64,000 nucleotides of DNA from Aphidius gifuensis (GCF_014905175.1 NC_057788.1:13355404-13419403); one strand, 5' to 3'; numbered from the stretch's first letter, positions 10,956 to 21,224 are shown. Program-made: numbers and translations. The notes: generated by a model from the letters alone, not told the origin.

Positions 10956-11773
10956 CGGTTTTTCCAATTGTGTTGATGTTTTCACACTCCAATTTTGTTT
11001 TGCAGTTGCAGGTAATAGTAGATACTCGTACGATTCCCATGTACGAAAACTGATTGCTATGGATGGATCCTAGGCAATATAATTTAAAAGTTGAATTTTC
11101 TGCTTATCAGACACTTTGATATATGGAACAATAAATTCCACCTTTTGAAGTTTAATTTGTATTTTTTCGCCACTTTTTCCTTCCGCAGGTTGTTCTTGTA
11201 GACAGGCATTCACATCACTATTTGCTCTTATTAGCATGAGTTCATGTTTTGCATTGATAATTATTTTTTTATAATCTTCAGCAAATCCTAGCAGCAGGCT
11301 CAGTGGTATTGATATATCAAAATAACCACTCGAATCGAATAATGATTCTTCATCAGACATTAACCATCCAGCATTCTCCAATAATAATTTTTGATTTGGA
11401 CTTAAGAAGATATGAGTTGTAAGAGTTTAATAATATGAGTTTTCATAAGAGTTGTAAGACCAACATTTTTGCTTCGATCAATTTCCATTGCATTTATCTC
11501 ATAGCGAATTTCTTCAAACATGTGTGCTATTGCCATTCGTACCAATGAAGTTGTTTTTGGCACAGATTTTGCGTCACTTGTAAGAAATTGTCCAGTAATA
11601 TGTAGTGAACTTTTACTTGGTAGTACACATAAATCTTGATGTTGAATTCCAATCCGGATTTCATCGTTGTTATTGAATGTTGAAGAGCCATAAGGCTGAT
11701 GAGCATGTAACTCACAATGGGCAATCGATTCATTAAAAATGATCGGTTCTTGTATATTTAAAATTTCATCCAT
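10956..11773 (-). pseudogene. Polinton major-capsid-like protein, truncated and frameshifted
   Basis: Starts at an ATG (11773) with MDEILNIQEPIIFNES. Family motifs follow: FNNNDEIRIGIQHQDL, FEEIRYEINAMEIDR, NVGLTTLMK. After a frameshift near 11390 come ENAGWLMSDEES, ISIPLSLLLGFAEDYKKII, and SDKQKIQLLNYI, then a stop and further matching sequence (LLPATAKQNWSVKTST). It ends at the deletion junction with integrase A. I recognise the family from many arthropod and cnidarian Polinton-like loci; calling it the double-jelly-roll capsid is inference. About half the protein is missing. Confidence 0.6.
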
Positions 11774-11919
11774 GGTATAATACAAAAAAAGCAACAAAAT
11801 GACACTTTTATTTCCGTAGATGTTGTTGACGTGGACTGAGACCAAGACTCTCGAGAAACTGAATACTCTGATGTGTTATCGCTTTGCTTCCTTGCTTTTG
11901 ATTGATTTTTTTTTGGCAT
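11762..11919 (-). CDS. Small Ser/Lys-rich protein, unrecognised
   Basis: A 52-codon frame starting MPKKNQSKARKQSD and rich in Ser/Thr. It overlaps the start of the capsid-like gene by a few codons in another frame and follows the penton-like gene on the same strand, as a small virion gene might. It contains a long A run, so length errors are possible. No family recognised. Confidence 0.3.
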
Positions 11920-12016
11920 AATGTCTCGCATTTATAGCTTTGCCCAATTATTTTATTATTATGTTTATTCTTTTTTTCTTTTTTTTTGAAAAAAACGATG
12001 CCCATATTTTTTTTTC

Positions 12017-12678
12017 CTATTTGACACTTTGAATGTGTAGTCGAATTGTAATCGTTTCTCCACGAAAATTCACAATTTCACCATCCTGATTGCTTGCACT
12101 GTGACTGGCAGATAAATGACATGAGATGGTACTTCAACAATCTGATATCCAGGAGGCACAACTGGGAAAAATTCATGTATTGTGTGAACTTTGTGCTGAT
12201 TCTTATATGCACCGGTTGTTATGTTACACTGAATTTGAAGTGTATTGACTAATTTGGCAACGGGCAAGTCAGATTTATGTAGAATATCAGCTTCGAGGAT
12301 TCGTTTTGTAAAGCCCAACAATCTTCTAATCAAGTCTTCTATTTCAAAATGAATACGTTTGTTACCTTTAACCTCACTATGTAGTTCATTGTTATTTGGT
12401 TTAATACTAATAGTAACGTCATTCTGACATATTGCTTTTTGGATATAACTTTCAATATCCTCAATTTCATAACTTTCTGTTGGAAGCGTACTCAGTTTAC
12501 AACCTTCAATGTAGACTTTATTGTTACCAACGTCAATATTGGGTATAGAATTAAATGTTGTAAACTCGACAAGCCCAGCAACATAATTTTTATTTGCTGA
12601 CAACTCAATCGGCGGGAAGTATTGTGTTTCAAGAGTCGATAACCTGCCCGACAATGTCAACGTATATGAATCATCCAT
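12017..12678 (-). pseudogene. Polinton minor-capsid (penton)-like protein
   Basis: An open 202-codon frame begins MDDSYTLTLSGRLS and carries the motifs YFPPIELS, YEIEDIESYIQ, RRLLGFTKR, IQCNITTGAY and HTIHEFFPVVPPGYQI. The normal C-terminus of this family (DGEIVNFRGETITIRLHI) is present but in another frame, so a small deletion near 12090 shifts the frame. A second, more decayed copy lies at 31600-32003. Members recur in Polinton-like loci beside protease and pX-like genes, as here. Identity as the penton base is inferred. Confidence 0.6.
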
Positions 12679-12712
12679 GACTAATGATTATTTTAGCATG
12701 TGTCATGATTAT

Positions 12713-13058
12713 TTATAGTCTCTTGCCAGCCAGAAATTTGAGACATAGATGACCGCAAACAATTGTATTATAATTTTGATATTTTTCATATAAATATTTG
12801 ATGCTACCAACACCGCGATAATTAATTCAAATCACCAAAGCTATCGAAATAAATGACATCATTGAGCCGTTTTTTGTATGCAACCCAATGTGTACCAGCA
12901 CCATTTTTATCATCAAGATTTACAATTGCTGATTCATTTTTACGAGGACCAGTTATTGGTCAACCATTTCTCATGAAAACTCCTCGGAAATAAGGAATTT
13001 TAAAAGCTTTGGCGTGTTTGATGATATGAATATTTGTGAGAGCTCGATGTGGTAGCAT
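12713..13058 (-). pseudogene. Adenovirus-type maturation protease of the Polinton, broken
   Basis: Not open in any single frame, but the parts are clear: IPYFRGVFMRNG, then after a TGA stop PITGPRKNESAIVNLDD, GAGTHWVAYKK (His of the triad), VIYFDSFGDL (Asp), then a frameshift and TIVCGHLCLKFL (nucleophile Cys). This is the fold-defining order of the adenovain/C5-like proteases that mature capsid proteins. Its ATG overlaps the stop of the upstream pX-like gene as TAATG. One nonsense and one frameshift make it inactive. Confidence 0.75.
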
Positions 13059-13527
13059 TACAAGTGCATTTTTTTCTTATTTACGTTTTTTGCGGGCTTT
13101 AAAAAGAGACCTAGTCCTCTTTTATAAGGAGATAAATATAATCCTTTGCCCAATACAATTGATTCCATTTTCTTATTAAGACGTTGATTTTCTCGTAGTA
13201 ATTTTTTTGCTGCATGTACAATATTTATTGTCTTTGAAATTATTGCTGCAACACCCGTCATAGCACCAGATGCATTTAATCCCGCAAATAGTGGTATTAA
13301 AAATGGTAGTATACTACCATCACTGTTATTTTCTTTATTCAATGGAAGAGGTAAAATTCGTGGTAAACGAATTTTTTTTTTTCCACCAACTTTTCTGACA
13401 GAAACACGTGCACTTTCCAGATCCGTCTTTATTGGATCAGTGATTCCAGGCTTTCTAAATTGTTTTGATATATCTATAATCCTGTTCAGACTTGTAAAAT
13501 AGTTTATACGGTTATAATTATAATTAT
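13058..13527 (-). CDS. Polinton pX/pVI-like virion core protein (start lost)
   Basis: Open from 13527 to the stop at 13058 with no ATG near the beginning. The basic N-terminal half has ESARVSVRKVGG, then RLPRILPLP. A small hydrophobic Gly/Ala-rich segment follows (LPFLIPLFAGLNASGAM), and the C-terminus is VLGKGLYLSPYKRGLGLFL. That combination recalls adenovirus pX/pVI-type core peptides and is seen beside the protease in Polinton-like elements. The frame crosses an A11 run. The neighbour protease begins within its stop codon, suggesting one transcript. Confidence 0.55.
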
Positions 13528-13608
13528 ACTAATTCAAATGGCAGGCTATTGATGATACTGTTCAACAAACCCCTTCCTTTTTTTTTTATCGTTTTTTTTT
13601 ATTTTTTT

Positions 13609-13890
13609 TAACAAACGCTCTTTTTGCAATAATAATTCACCCAAATGGATTAAGATTTGAGAATGTTTATGTGTATTCCAAATCGCTCAATCAGCCAAAG
13701 TACAAATTTCTCGAAAAAATTATTAATAATGTTGAAGAAATTGGTTATTTTCCATTCAATGAACATGAGAAAGTTATTTAACCTGAAGAAGCTAAACCAA
13801 ATTCACTGATGATTTTCGATGATATATTTACAGAATAACAAGATAATGTTCGAGCATTTTCGAAGTGAAACTTCTTTAGAATGGGCAGTA
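13609..13890 (+). pseudogene. Packaging ATPase, N-terminal part, with stops
   Basis: Reads NGLRFENVYVYSKSLNQPKY, then PNSLMIFDDIF (Walker B, hydrophobics followed by DD), then QDNVRAF, as in the FtsK/HerA-type genome-packaging ATPases of Polintons. Two in-frame stops (after EKVI and after FTE). The Walker A segment should lie just upstream but is lost in poly-T sequence (13570-13610). Right after RAF a short palindrome (GAAGTGAAACTTC, 13862-13874) interrupts the frame before MG, and the matching C-terminal half resumes 3.8 kb away at 17686. Confidence 0.65.
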
Positions 13891-14130
13891 AAAAAAAAAA
13901 ACAAAAGATGGATGCAACGAAAGTAACGGTATGAAGGTAAGTAATTTTAAATTATTTTTTATCTTGTTTTATTTATTTATTCCCTTGACAACGATACGAA
14001 AAAATTTGTTTAAAATTTGTTTCAAAATTTTAGTTTCATGAAAGATTCAAGAGACAAAGGTGAATATTAAAGTTAAAACTTTTATGATATACAATATATA
14101 ATTAATTATATTATTTTTTATCAAATAATG

Positions 14131-14950
14131 AGTATTTAAAATTAATCTGTTAAATAAACAAATAATACACAAGATAATGGTTATTTAAGTGCTTGACATA
14201 ATATGACAGCAACATCATAATCACAATACCGAACAACGATAAATAATATGTGGATGAAATGTGGTACCACGTGAACGTAAAGATAGTAAAGATGGTATTT
14301 TAGATTGTATAGGATTTCAAGAAAAAATTAATGACATTGAAATATTATCAGAAAAGTGTGACAAATGTACTGGTAATCCTAAATCAGTAAAAATTAAAAT
14401 ACGACCAGGTGCTATACCAATGTCTGATAATTTTGATGAGACTTGTACTGGTGGTTATAATAATATTTTTAAACAAATAATGAGTATCTAAAATAAATCT
14501 GTTAAATAAACAATTAATACACAAGATAGTAGTTATTTAAGTGCTTGACAAAATACAACAGCAACATCATAATCACAATACCAAACAACAATAAATAATA
14601 TATGTGGATAATATAGTAAAGATAGTAAAGATCGTATTTTAGATTGTATAGAATTTGAAGAGACAATTAATGACACTGAAATATTATCAAAAACATCTGA
14701 TAAATGTACTGGTAATCCTAAATCAGTAAAATTAAAAATAGGACCAGCTGCTATACCAATGTCTGGTAATTTTCATGAGACTTGTACTGGTAGTTGTAAT
14801 AATATTTTAAATCAAGTAATGAGTATTTAAAATGAATCTGTCCAATAATCAAATAATACACAAGATAGTGGTTATTCAAGTGCTTGTGCTTGTTATGATC
14901 GTGCTTGTCATGATCGAAATAAATTCAAGATCTTGAATGAATTTGTAAAG
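14131..14950 (+). repeat. Coding-like tandem repeat, units of 352 and 339 bases plus a partial third
   Basis: The landmark AGTATTTAA/AGTATCTAA recurs at 14131, 14483 and 14822. The first full unit is open for 76 codons (14261-14491): KDGILDCIGFQEKINDIEIL, CDKCTGNPKSVK, GAIPMSDNFDETCTGG. The second unit carries the same peptide blocks with substitutions (CTGNPKSVKLK, AIPMSGNFHETCTGS). Conservation is best within these peptides, so it was probably a protein with repeated Cys-bearing modules. Family unknown. Confidence 0.55.
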
Positions 14951-15345
14951 GACAAAAAAATGGAACAGATGATTAAATATTGAATTATTCAATGAAACAA
15001 CAACAACAGGAGTAAATAATAATTTAATAAATGATGTACCAAGTGGAAATCAAAATAACAACAACAGTAATGATCATATATAAACAACAGCAATCATAAT
15101 AGAACAAATACACGGTGGTGGTGGTGGCGGCGATGATGCACTATCATGTGTTTGTCGTTAATTCGCTCATAAAAAAGATGTTGAAAAAATCGATCAATAT
15201 TTGACATTAAATTTTTTTAACATCAAATAGTTCGTTTTGTTTTTTTTTTTTTTTTTTTTATTCAAATATTGAGGAGATAGCTACTAAATCAAAATCAATC
15301 TTATTTCCATTATAATTTGTATTAATTTTATTTATATTTTTCAGG

Positions 15346-15520
15346 CTGTAACATGTCAGATTACGAGGCTGAAATTGACTCAATATTCAATAACATATTG
15401 GAAGCTTGAGTGATCTAAAGTTGATATATCGGGAAAATATTAAAAGATATCATCCCGACAAAAATCCTGAAGATAAAAGAGCAACTGAAAAAACTCAGTA
15501 TTTCATGAATATATAAACAT
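15346..15520 (+). pseudogene. J-domain (DnaJ-type) remnant
   Basis: After an acceptor-like TTTTTCAG the frames encode a partial J domain: SDLKLIYRENIKRYHPDKNP, then EDKRATEKTQ. The HPD tripeptide that stimulates Hsp70 ATPase lies at 15451-15459. A stop precedes SDLK, and the frame ends shortly after. Its link to the tandem repeat upstream is unproven but both lie in the same insert. Confidence 0.5.
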
Positions 15521-15608
15521 AAAATAAAAAGTATACATGAAATAGTAATAGAAGTTTTCGGCTGACTAGTTGTTCAATAAATAAATATTTATATAAAACT
15601 AGCTGATT

Positions 15609-17420
15609 GACCCGGCTTTGCTCGGGATTATTTTGACAATTTTTGAATGTTATCATTTGTTTGAAAAAAATTGGAGCTAGCTAGCTTGAAATAATATTCC
15701 CAACTTACGGTTGAGAGTTGAATATATTTCCCGTTATTCAATTTTCGATTTTTTGGTTGCAAATGAAAGCCGGAAAAATCATCTATTCCGATGAATTTTC
15801 CAGAATTTTCATGCTCATTTTTTTTTTAGATAATTGATATCAAAACTGGAAACTTCAACACCTAGGAATAGGTATAGAACACATATTAACGCTTGTATAG
15901 TTGAAAGAATTTTTATCAATTATTGCTGAGTCAACTATCAATTTGTTCTACTTAACAATACGGATTATTAAAGCAGTTATAGATCCTTTTTCTCCTAGGG
16001 ATTCAGTGGACATATAATTTTGAATAGTGCTGTTCCTTGTTTCTCTGCTGTAGTAATATGTGTGTGTCTATCCAGATAGATTACAGACACATATACTCCT
16101 AAGAGTTTTTTTTCAATTTTTTGATTATGTTAAAACGCAAATAGATAAATCATTTGGGACTATAGGGCGTTATCTCTCTTTTTCCAACTCTGTGATTGTA
16201 TCTATAAGTGCATAGCAGCCACTACCGAAGCGCCGCTTGTTGACTTGGGTGCGTATCGGGCTATAATTAATAACTCGGTTGTTTATTAAGATAGGAAATT
16301 GAATAAACGCCTATAACGATCTGCGAGATAAGCTCTTTTATTTAAAAAAAAATCACGATAATCGGTTGGGTAGTTGCTGAGATTATTTTTAATTTGGCTT
16401 TGCTTGGGATTATTTTTACAATTTCAAAGATGTTATCATTTGTTTAAAAGAATTAAAGACTTGCTAGCTCTAAATAATATTCCTATTCCAAACTTGAGGT
16501 TGAAAGTTAAATAAGTTTCCCGTTATTTAATTTTCGATTTTTTGGTGGCAAATAAAAGTGTATTTTTTTTTAATTTTCCTGCTAGTTTTTTTTTTTAGAT
16601 AATAAATGTCAAAGTTGACAACTTCAACACATAAGAATAGGGGCAGAATACATATTTACGCTTGTCATTAAAAAAATTTTTACTACTACTATTTTTTAAT
16701 TATCAGTTTGTTTTTCTTTACAATGCGGATTACATACTATTGGATCCAAACTTTGTTTGACGATGGGGTTTACTTTCAACCTTAATTATTTAAATGGAAT
16801 TTTGTTTTTCAATTTTTTGAATGAATTAATAATGTATGATGATATCTATTAAATAATTTTGCGTTGTCATTTTCATTATCATTCAAAACAGAATAGGAAA
16901 TCTAAACCAAGGTTATCCAACAAAGAAATTATTATGTACTGACGGGCTGAGTTTCATTATTTTGAACGTTAACAATTTCATTCTATTACACATTTTCTAT
17001 TGATAACACATTTCATTTAGACCGAATATTAACCAAAATTTTTAAGCTTGTTTTGACCTACACTTCTTTTTATCTATCGGCCTGATAATTCCTAAGCTAA
17101 TATTATTGTTAATTTTTTTTTAATTTTTCGATTATGTTTGAATGCAAATAGATAAATGATTTTGGACTATAGCGCGTTCTCTCTCTTTTTCCACCTCTGT
17201 GATTGTATGAGTGTAAAGCACCCACTACCAAAGCGCCGCCTGTTGCCTCTGCCGCGTAACAGGCTATTATTTATAATAAATAATAACTCGGTTGTTAATT
17301 GAGATATGAAATCGAATGAACGTCTATCACGATCTCCAATCTCCATGATAAGCTCTTTGATTTAAAGAAAAAATCATAATGATCGGTTCGGTAGTTGCTG
17401 AGAACATTAGCAACGAAGTT
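15609..17420. repeat. Tandem pair of a dispersed non-coding repeat
   Basis: Two diverged copies (about 15609-16385 and 16394-17420) begin with a GGCTTTGCTyGGGATTATTTT block and share AATAATATTCC, then AAGCGCCGC, and end CGGTTSGGTAGTTGCTGAGA. The layout resembles the 3' untranslated end of a LINE or a SINE relative; no ORF is seen. Copy 2 is longer by internal insertions. Confidence 0.6.
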
Positions 17421-17685
17421 TTTCATTTTCACATTTATATGTATAGATTATAATATTCTGTGTTAAGTTTTCGAATTAGAATTTCATTTATATAGAACCT
17501 TAATATTTTAACTAATCAAGAAATTTAAAAATTTCTATCATAATTGTTAATGACTGAATGAACATAATAGTGCACTCGGAAGGAGAGCGAAAAAGACAAC
17601 TAGTCAAAAATATATTAATGCAACGAGAGATCTTTCAATTACTATTTATTAGAATTACTAAAGAAGTTTTACTTCCCTGTGCGAA

Positions 17686-18066
17686 CAATAATACTCATCT
17701 TTTTTTTGCATGGGTAGACATCAAGCAGTTGATAGTTTTCATTTATCTCAGACCCATGCTCACATACCCAAACATTTGGTGAGAGATAATGCCAATTTTT
17801 TTGTACTTTTTCGTCAAGATAAAAGAAATTTAAAGCATATATACAATGATCATGTAAATACTGACATGGAATTTCTAAAATTCCGCAATATATACTCGAC
17901 ATGTTGGAATAAATATAAATATGGATTCTTTGTGATTGACAAAGATAGTGACATTAATAATGGCTGATACAGGAGAGGTTTTTATTGTTATATAAACATT
18001 ACAAACGATTGTGCTAAAAATACAGTTTTTCCCTTTACTACCACCACTGGTAACAAAATAGTGTAA
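17686..18066 (+). pseudogene. Packaging ATPase, C-terminal part
   Basis: Carries MGRHQAVDSFHLSQTHAHIP, RDNANFFVLFRQD, HIYNDHVNTDMEF and YGFFVIDKDSDIN, the conserved C-terminal half of the Polinton packaging ATPase, then an in-frame TGA (17965) and the tail to 18066. It joins in register with the half at 13609-13890. A third copy of this segment lies at 32014-32232. Confidence 0.65.
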
Positions 18067-18142
18067 AAAATATTAGATAATTTAGAGTAATATTATACGA
18101 TACATAGTAAAAATTCCAAAATAAAAAACAGTAGGATTGTGT

Positions 18143-18806
18143 ACTGTGAACTGTCAACTGCATCATTATCTATCATAAAGATATGACAGAGAAAAAAAAA
18201 AAATTTGGATGATGAAGAAGCACCTTGGAAGGCAAAAATCAATAAATTCTCATGACAAGGCTCAAAATACAATGTACACCATTCAAAAATTAAAAAACAA
18301 TAAATTATTGTTCGGTAATTCAATGATTGAAATAAAAAATCATCATATTTATGTGAAAGATAAAATTTATCCGGCTACCCAAGGTCTCTTGGAGTTTTTA
18401 ATTCAACAATCACCTAATGCATCTATTATTCGGAAAGTTGATCGAAAAAATTTTTATTGAAATTATAAAATTAACAAATGCGCATCGTAAAAATTTCAAA
18501 CCTGATGGTGCATTTCTGACAAACAGGACACAAAAATATAAAAATTATGTATCACAGTTTGTCAAGTTTTTGAGAAAACAAAAAGTAGAGAGCAAAAAAG
18601 CTTCAGCACTTGTATTACCAAAATACAAAACACTACAAAAAAATAAGAAAATAAATAATACAAATTATATATATTGGGATGATCCCAATGAGCTTGTCAA
18701 TCGTCTTCAATTGCTTGTAGCTTCAGAAAAAGCTGGCAATAATAGTCACGCTAATGAAATTCTTTCAATTATTGAAGAATTAAGAGAAGCTGGTATTATT
18801 TGTTAA
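18143..18806 (+). pseudogene. Polinton 'WDDPNEL' family protein (copy B), frameshifted
   Basis: The N-terminal block DDEEAPWKAKINKF is followed, in other frames, by LLFGNSMIEIKNHH, YPATQGLLEFLIQ, then after a shift in an A/T run near 18450 by LTNAHRKNFKPDG, LPKYKTLQK, YIYWDDPNELVNRLQLL and ILSIIEELREAGII. The last 129 codons (18417-18806) are open. The gene lies between ATPase and the fibre-like gene on the same strand. It is the most complete of three copies here. Role unknown; I know it only as a recurrent Polinton gene. Confidence 0.6.
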
Positions 18807-18856
18807 TATATATGTTCATTCAGGATTTAATGTACAGTCATTAAAAGGACATTGGA

Positions 18857-19254
18857 GTGGATAAACGAAAATATTCTATCGGAGGAAAAAGTGATGGCGA
18901 TGCCATAAGAGGACCACCTGGAGAAGGTTTCAAATTTACAGCAGACGGAAATTATGACATTGCAAAAAAAAATTATGTCACATTGCCGATCCTCAAGACA
19001 TGAATGATGCTGTCTCAAAAAAAGTAGCACTGATTCTGATTAAAAATGAAACTAATAATCTTCTTAGAATAATGCAAGGAGATATTCAAAAATATAACAC
19101 TGAAGTCATTAGTAAACTGACAATCAAAGTGGACACATTGCAAAAAAGTGTTGAAAAATCACGTCATACATTAGATGAGCTGAGTACAGAAGTTGCAAGT
19201 ATATCTCACTATTTGACAGAAAATTTGGGAGTACGTTTAGAAAATCAAAAATAA
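18857..19254 (+). pseudogene. Polinton fibre-like protein, frameshifted at an A9 run
   Basis: Begins KRKYSIGGKSDGDAI, then the collagen-like RGPPGEGFKFTADGNYD. At an A9 tract (18964-18972) the frame changes, after which ADPQDMNDAVSKK leads into a coiled-coil-like C-terminus (VDTLQKSVEKSRHTLDEL). The layout of a short N-terminal peptide, GPPG and coiled coil resembles trimeric fibre or attachment proteins; that role is inference. The first codon is GTG where ATG is expected. The stop lies 2 bases before the integrase ATG. Confidence 0.5.
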
Positions 19255-19256
19255 AA

Positions 19257-20234
19257 ATGAATAAAACAACAGAAAATAATAATAAAGAAGACAATAACTA
19301 TTTGAGAAGCGTTGTGGTGTATGAGCTACACAAGCCTGCTCGCAGATATTATCAACGTAGACATGTTGACATTAGAGCTCTCGATGAAACATGGCAATGT
19401 GATCTTGTCGACATGAGTGCATATGCTTCCGTAAATGAAAATTATAAGTTTATACTTACAATAATTGATATCTTTTCCAAATATGCATTTGCTGTACCAC
19501 TCAAGACAAAAAGTGCAAAAGATGTTACTGCAGCGATGAAATCTGTTTTCTTGAAAGGTCGATATCCGAAAAAACATTTACATGTCGATCAAGGCAAAGA
19601 ATTTTACAACAATGAATTTAAGAATCTCATGAAAAAATATAATATAAATATGTACTCAACATATAGTACTTTAAAAGCAAGTATAGTCGAAAGGTTTAAT
19701 AGAACCCTGAAAAATCAAATGTGGGAACGATTTACATTCCAAGGCAGTTATAAATGGTTGACTATACTTCCTGAATTGATTGGAAATTATAATAATACAA
19801 AGCACAGAACTATAAAAATGAAACCAAAAAATGTAACTAAAAACAATGAAAAGGATATATTGAGGGGAATATATCATAATCAAAATCAAATGTTTTGTGT
19901 TACATCAAAGTTGAAAAGAAAATTTAAAATTGGTGATAAAGTGCGAATAAGTAAATATAAAAAAATTTTCGAAAAAGGCTACACTCCCAATTGGACAACT
20001 GAAGTTTTTACAATCACAAAAGTATTGATTACAATACTGATAACTTACAAGCTTGCTGACTATCAAGATAACAATGTTGAAGGATGTTTTTATCAAGAAG
20101 AACTGAATCCAGTACGCTATCCAGATATATATCTTGTCGAAAAAATTTTCAAAAAACGTAAAAATAAAGTACTTGTAAGATGGTTAGGTTTCGATTCTGA
20201 ACATGATACATGGGAAAATGAATCAGAATTATGA
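19257..20234 (+). CDS. Polinton integrase with C-terminal chromodomain (copy B), intact
   Basis: An open 325-codon frame. YELHKPARRYYQRRHVDIRA precedes the catalytic core: DETWQCDLVDM (Asp 1), FILTIIDIFSKYAFAVPL, HVDQGKEFYNNEF (Asp 2) and LKASIVERFNRTLKNQMW (Glu). Then a basic SH3-like part (KIGDKVRISKYK, GYTPNWTTEVFTI) and a chromodomain at the end (VRWLGFDSEHDTWENESEL). The DDE triad is complete. Size and domain order are normal for Polinton integrases. It follows the fibre-like gene with a 2-base gap. It is the best preserved Polinton gene in the window and could still be functional. Confidence 0.88.
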   Translation: MNKTTENNNKEDNNYLRSVVVYELHKPARRYYQRRHVDIRALDETWQCDLVDMSAYASVNENYKFILTIIDIFSKYAFAVPLKTKSAKDVTAAMKSVFLKGRYPKKHLHVDQGKEFYNNEFKNLMKKYNINMYSTYSTLKASIVERFNRTLKNQMWERFTFQGSYKWLTILPELIGNYNNTKHRTIKMKPKNVTKNNEKDILRGIYHNQNQMFCVTSKLKRKFKIGDKVRISKYKKIFEKGYTPNWTTEVFTITKVLITILITYKLADYQDNNVEGCFYQEELNPVRYPDIYLVEKIFKKRKNKVLVRWLGFDSEHDTWENESEL

Positions 20235-20312
20235 ATAATTATATTTACAATGTATATAGGTATAAGAATTTTTAATAAAAAATTATAGCAAAATGAAATT
20301 TTCAAATGTAAT

Positions 20313-20640
20313 TTATTTATTGAATATTGTGTGTATAGGCTCATGCCAATTTTCTAATAATACAACTTGATTATTTTCTCCAATACATTGTAATGTTAAA
20401 ACTCTTCTTTCAATACCATCCTCTAATTCAAGGAACTTTTTTTTTATTATAAAAATAATATTCAGCATTATTTTTCGGTAAGAAAACAGTATATTTATTA
20501 TTTATTTCGACTGATAGTTTTGCACCAGACTTTTTTTCACAGTAACTTTGAATTTTCGTCACAGCATAGTAAACATCTTTTGTCAAATCTTTCAATAATT
20601 TACAGTTTTTTGAAAATCGCTTAGTCTTGGTGTTTATCAG
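20313..20640 (-). pseudogene. Small Polinton protein, paralogue 1, frameshifted
   Basis: Reads LLKDLTKDVYYAVTKIQSY, LSVEINNKYTVFLPKNNAEY, then after an A-run frameshift LELEDGIERRVLTLQCIG and ENWHEPIHTIFNK. The pattern of a short beta-rich protein with xVFLPxR resembles the neighbour at 20731-21090, so the two are likely paralogues. Such genes recur near the end of this Polinton lineage; function unknown. Confidence 0.45.
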
Positions 20641-20730
20641 TTTTCTATTATAATTATTTTTTTTTTGTCTAAATAATAATAATTACATTTGAAGAAGAGC
20701 TCACAAAATTTTTTTGAAATTTTTTTTATT

Positions 20731-21090
20731 TTATGAGAAAATGAACTCACATTTGTTGTATTTTCCTCCAAAAAAAAGAAAATCCAAGAATCCATCGATC
20801 GCTGCTTTCTCCATTTTTGTAAAATAATCATTACTTTTCATAAACTTGGCGATTCTGCTGGGTAGAAAGACATTAAATTCATCATTTAATGTAGCCATAA
20901 CTCCATTGTAGTCATTATGAATCTTCTGTAGAGCTGTTACTTTGAACTCTCTATTAACCTCCAACTCAGACATTTTTTTGACATCCAATTTGCTCTCCAT
21001 TTTAGCAACATTATTCAATTGTTGTTCCATTTCTATTGCAAATAAATATGTGTAAAATATAATACTGATTATAAATGTATATATATGCAT
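20731..21090 (-). CDS. Small Polinton protein, paralogue 2
   Basis: An open 119-codon frame. The true start is probably the internal Met of MEQQLNNVAKM or of MSELEVNREFKVTALQKI, because the first 20 residues are hydrophobic AT-rich translation. The core is MATLNDEFNVFLPSRIAKFM, then GGKYNKCEF, the same small family as paralogue 1. It lies on the strand opposite to the integrase, close to the right terminal repeat. Confidence 0.45.
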   Translation of the reverse strand: MHIYTFIISIIFYTYLFAIEMEQQLNNVAKMESKLDVKKMSELEVNREFKVTALQKIHNDYNGVMATLNDEFNVFLPSRIAKFMKSNDYFTKMEKAAIDGFLDFLFFGGKYNKCEFIFS

Positions 21091-21224
21091 ATTATTAAAT
21101 TGCTTTCTTACCTTTCCCCACAGTCTTGATATTCGAATGATAAAATTTCAGAAAACTTTCTCGTTTATATAGGGATAAATACAATAGAATAGTAGAAGGA
21201 GTACCTATCCAAATGACACGTATT

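Larger units (their letters stand above)
13891..17685. other. Foreign insert splitting the packaging ATPase
   Basis: About 3.8 kb between the two ATPase halves. It holds a coding-like tandem repeat (14131-14950), a J-domain remnant (15346-15520) and a duplicated non-coding repeat (15609-17420). None of this belongs to the normal Polinton gene set. The two halves could also come from two different Polinton copies, in which case this is the junction region rather than one insertion. Confidence 0.5.

Noticed and set aside
18093..18323. Minus-strand ORF resembling a membrane protein
   Set aside because: Hydrophobic only because it is antisense to A-rich coding sequence of the WDDPNEL gene.
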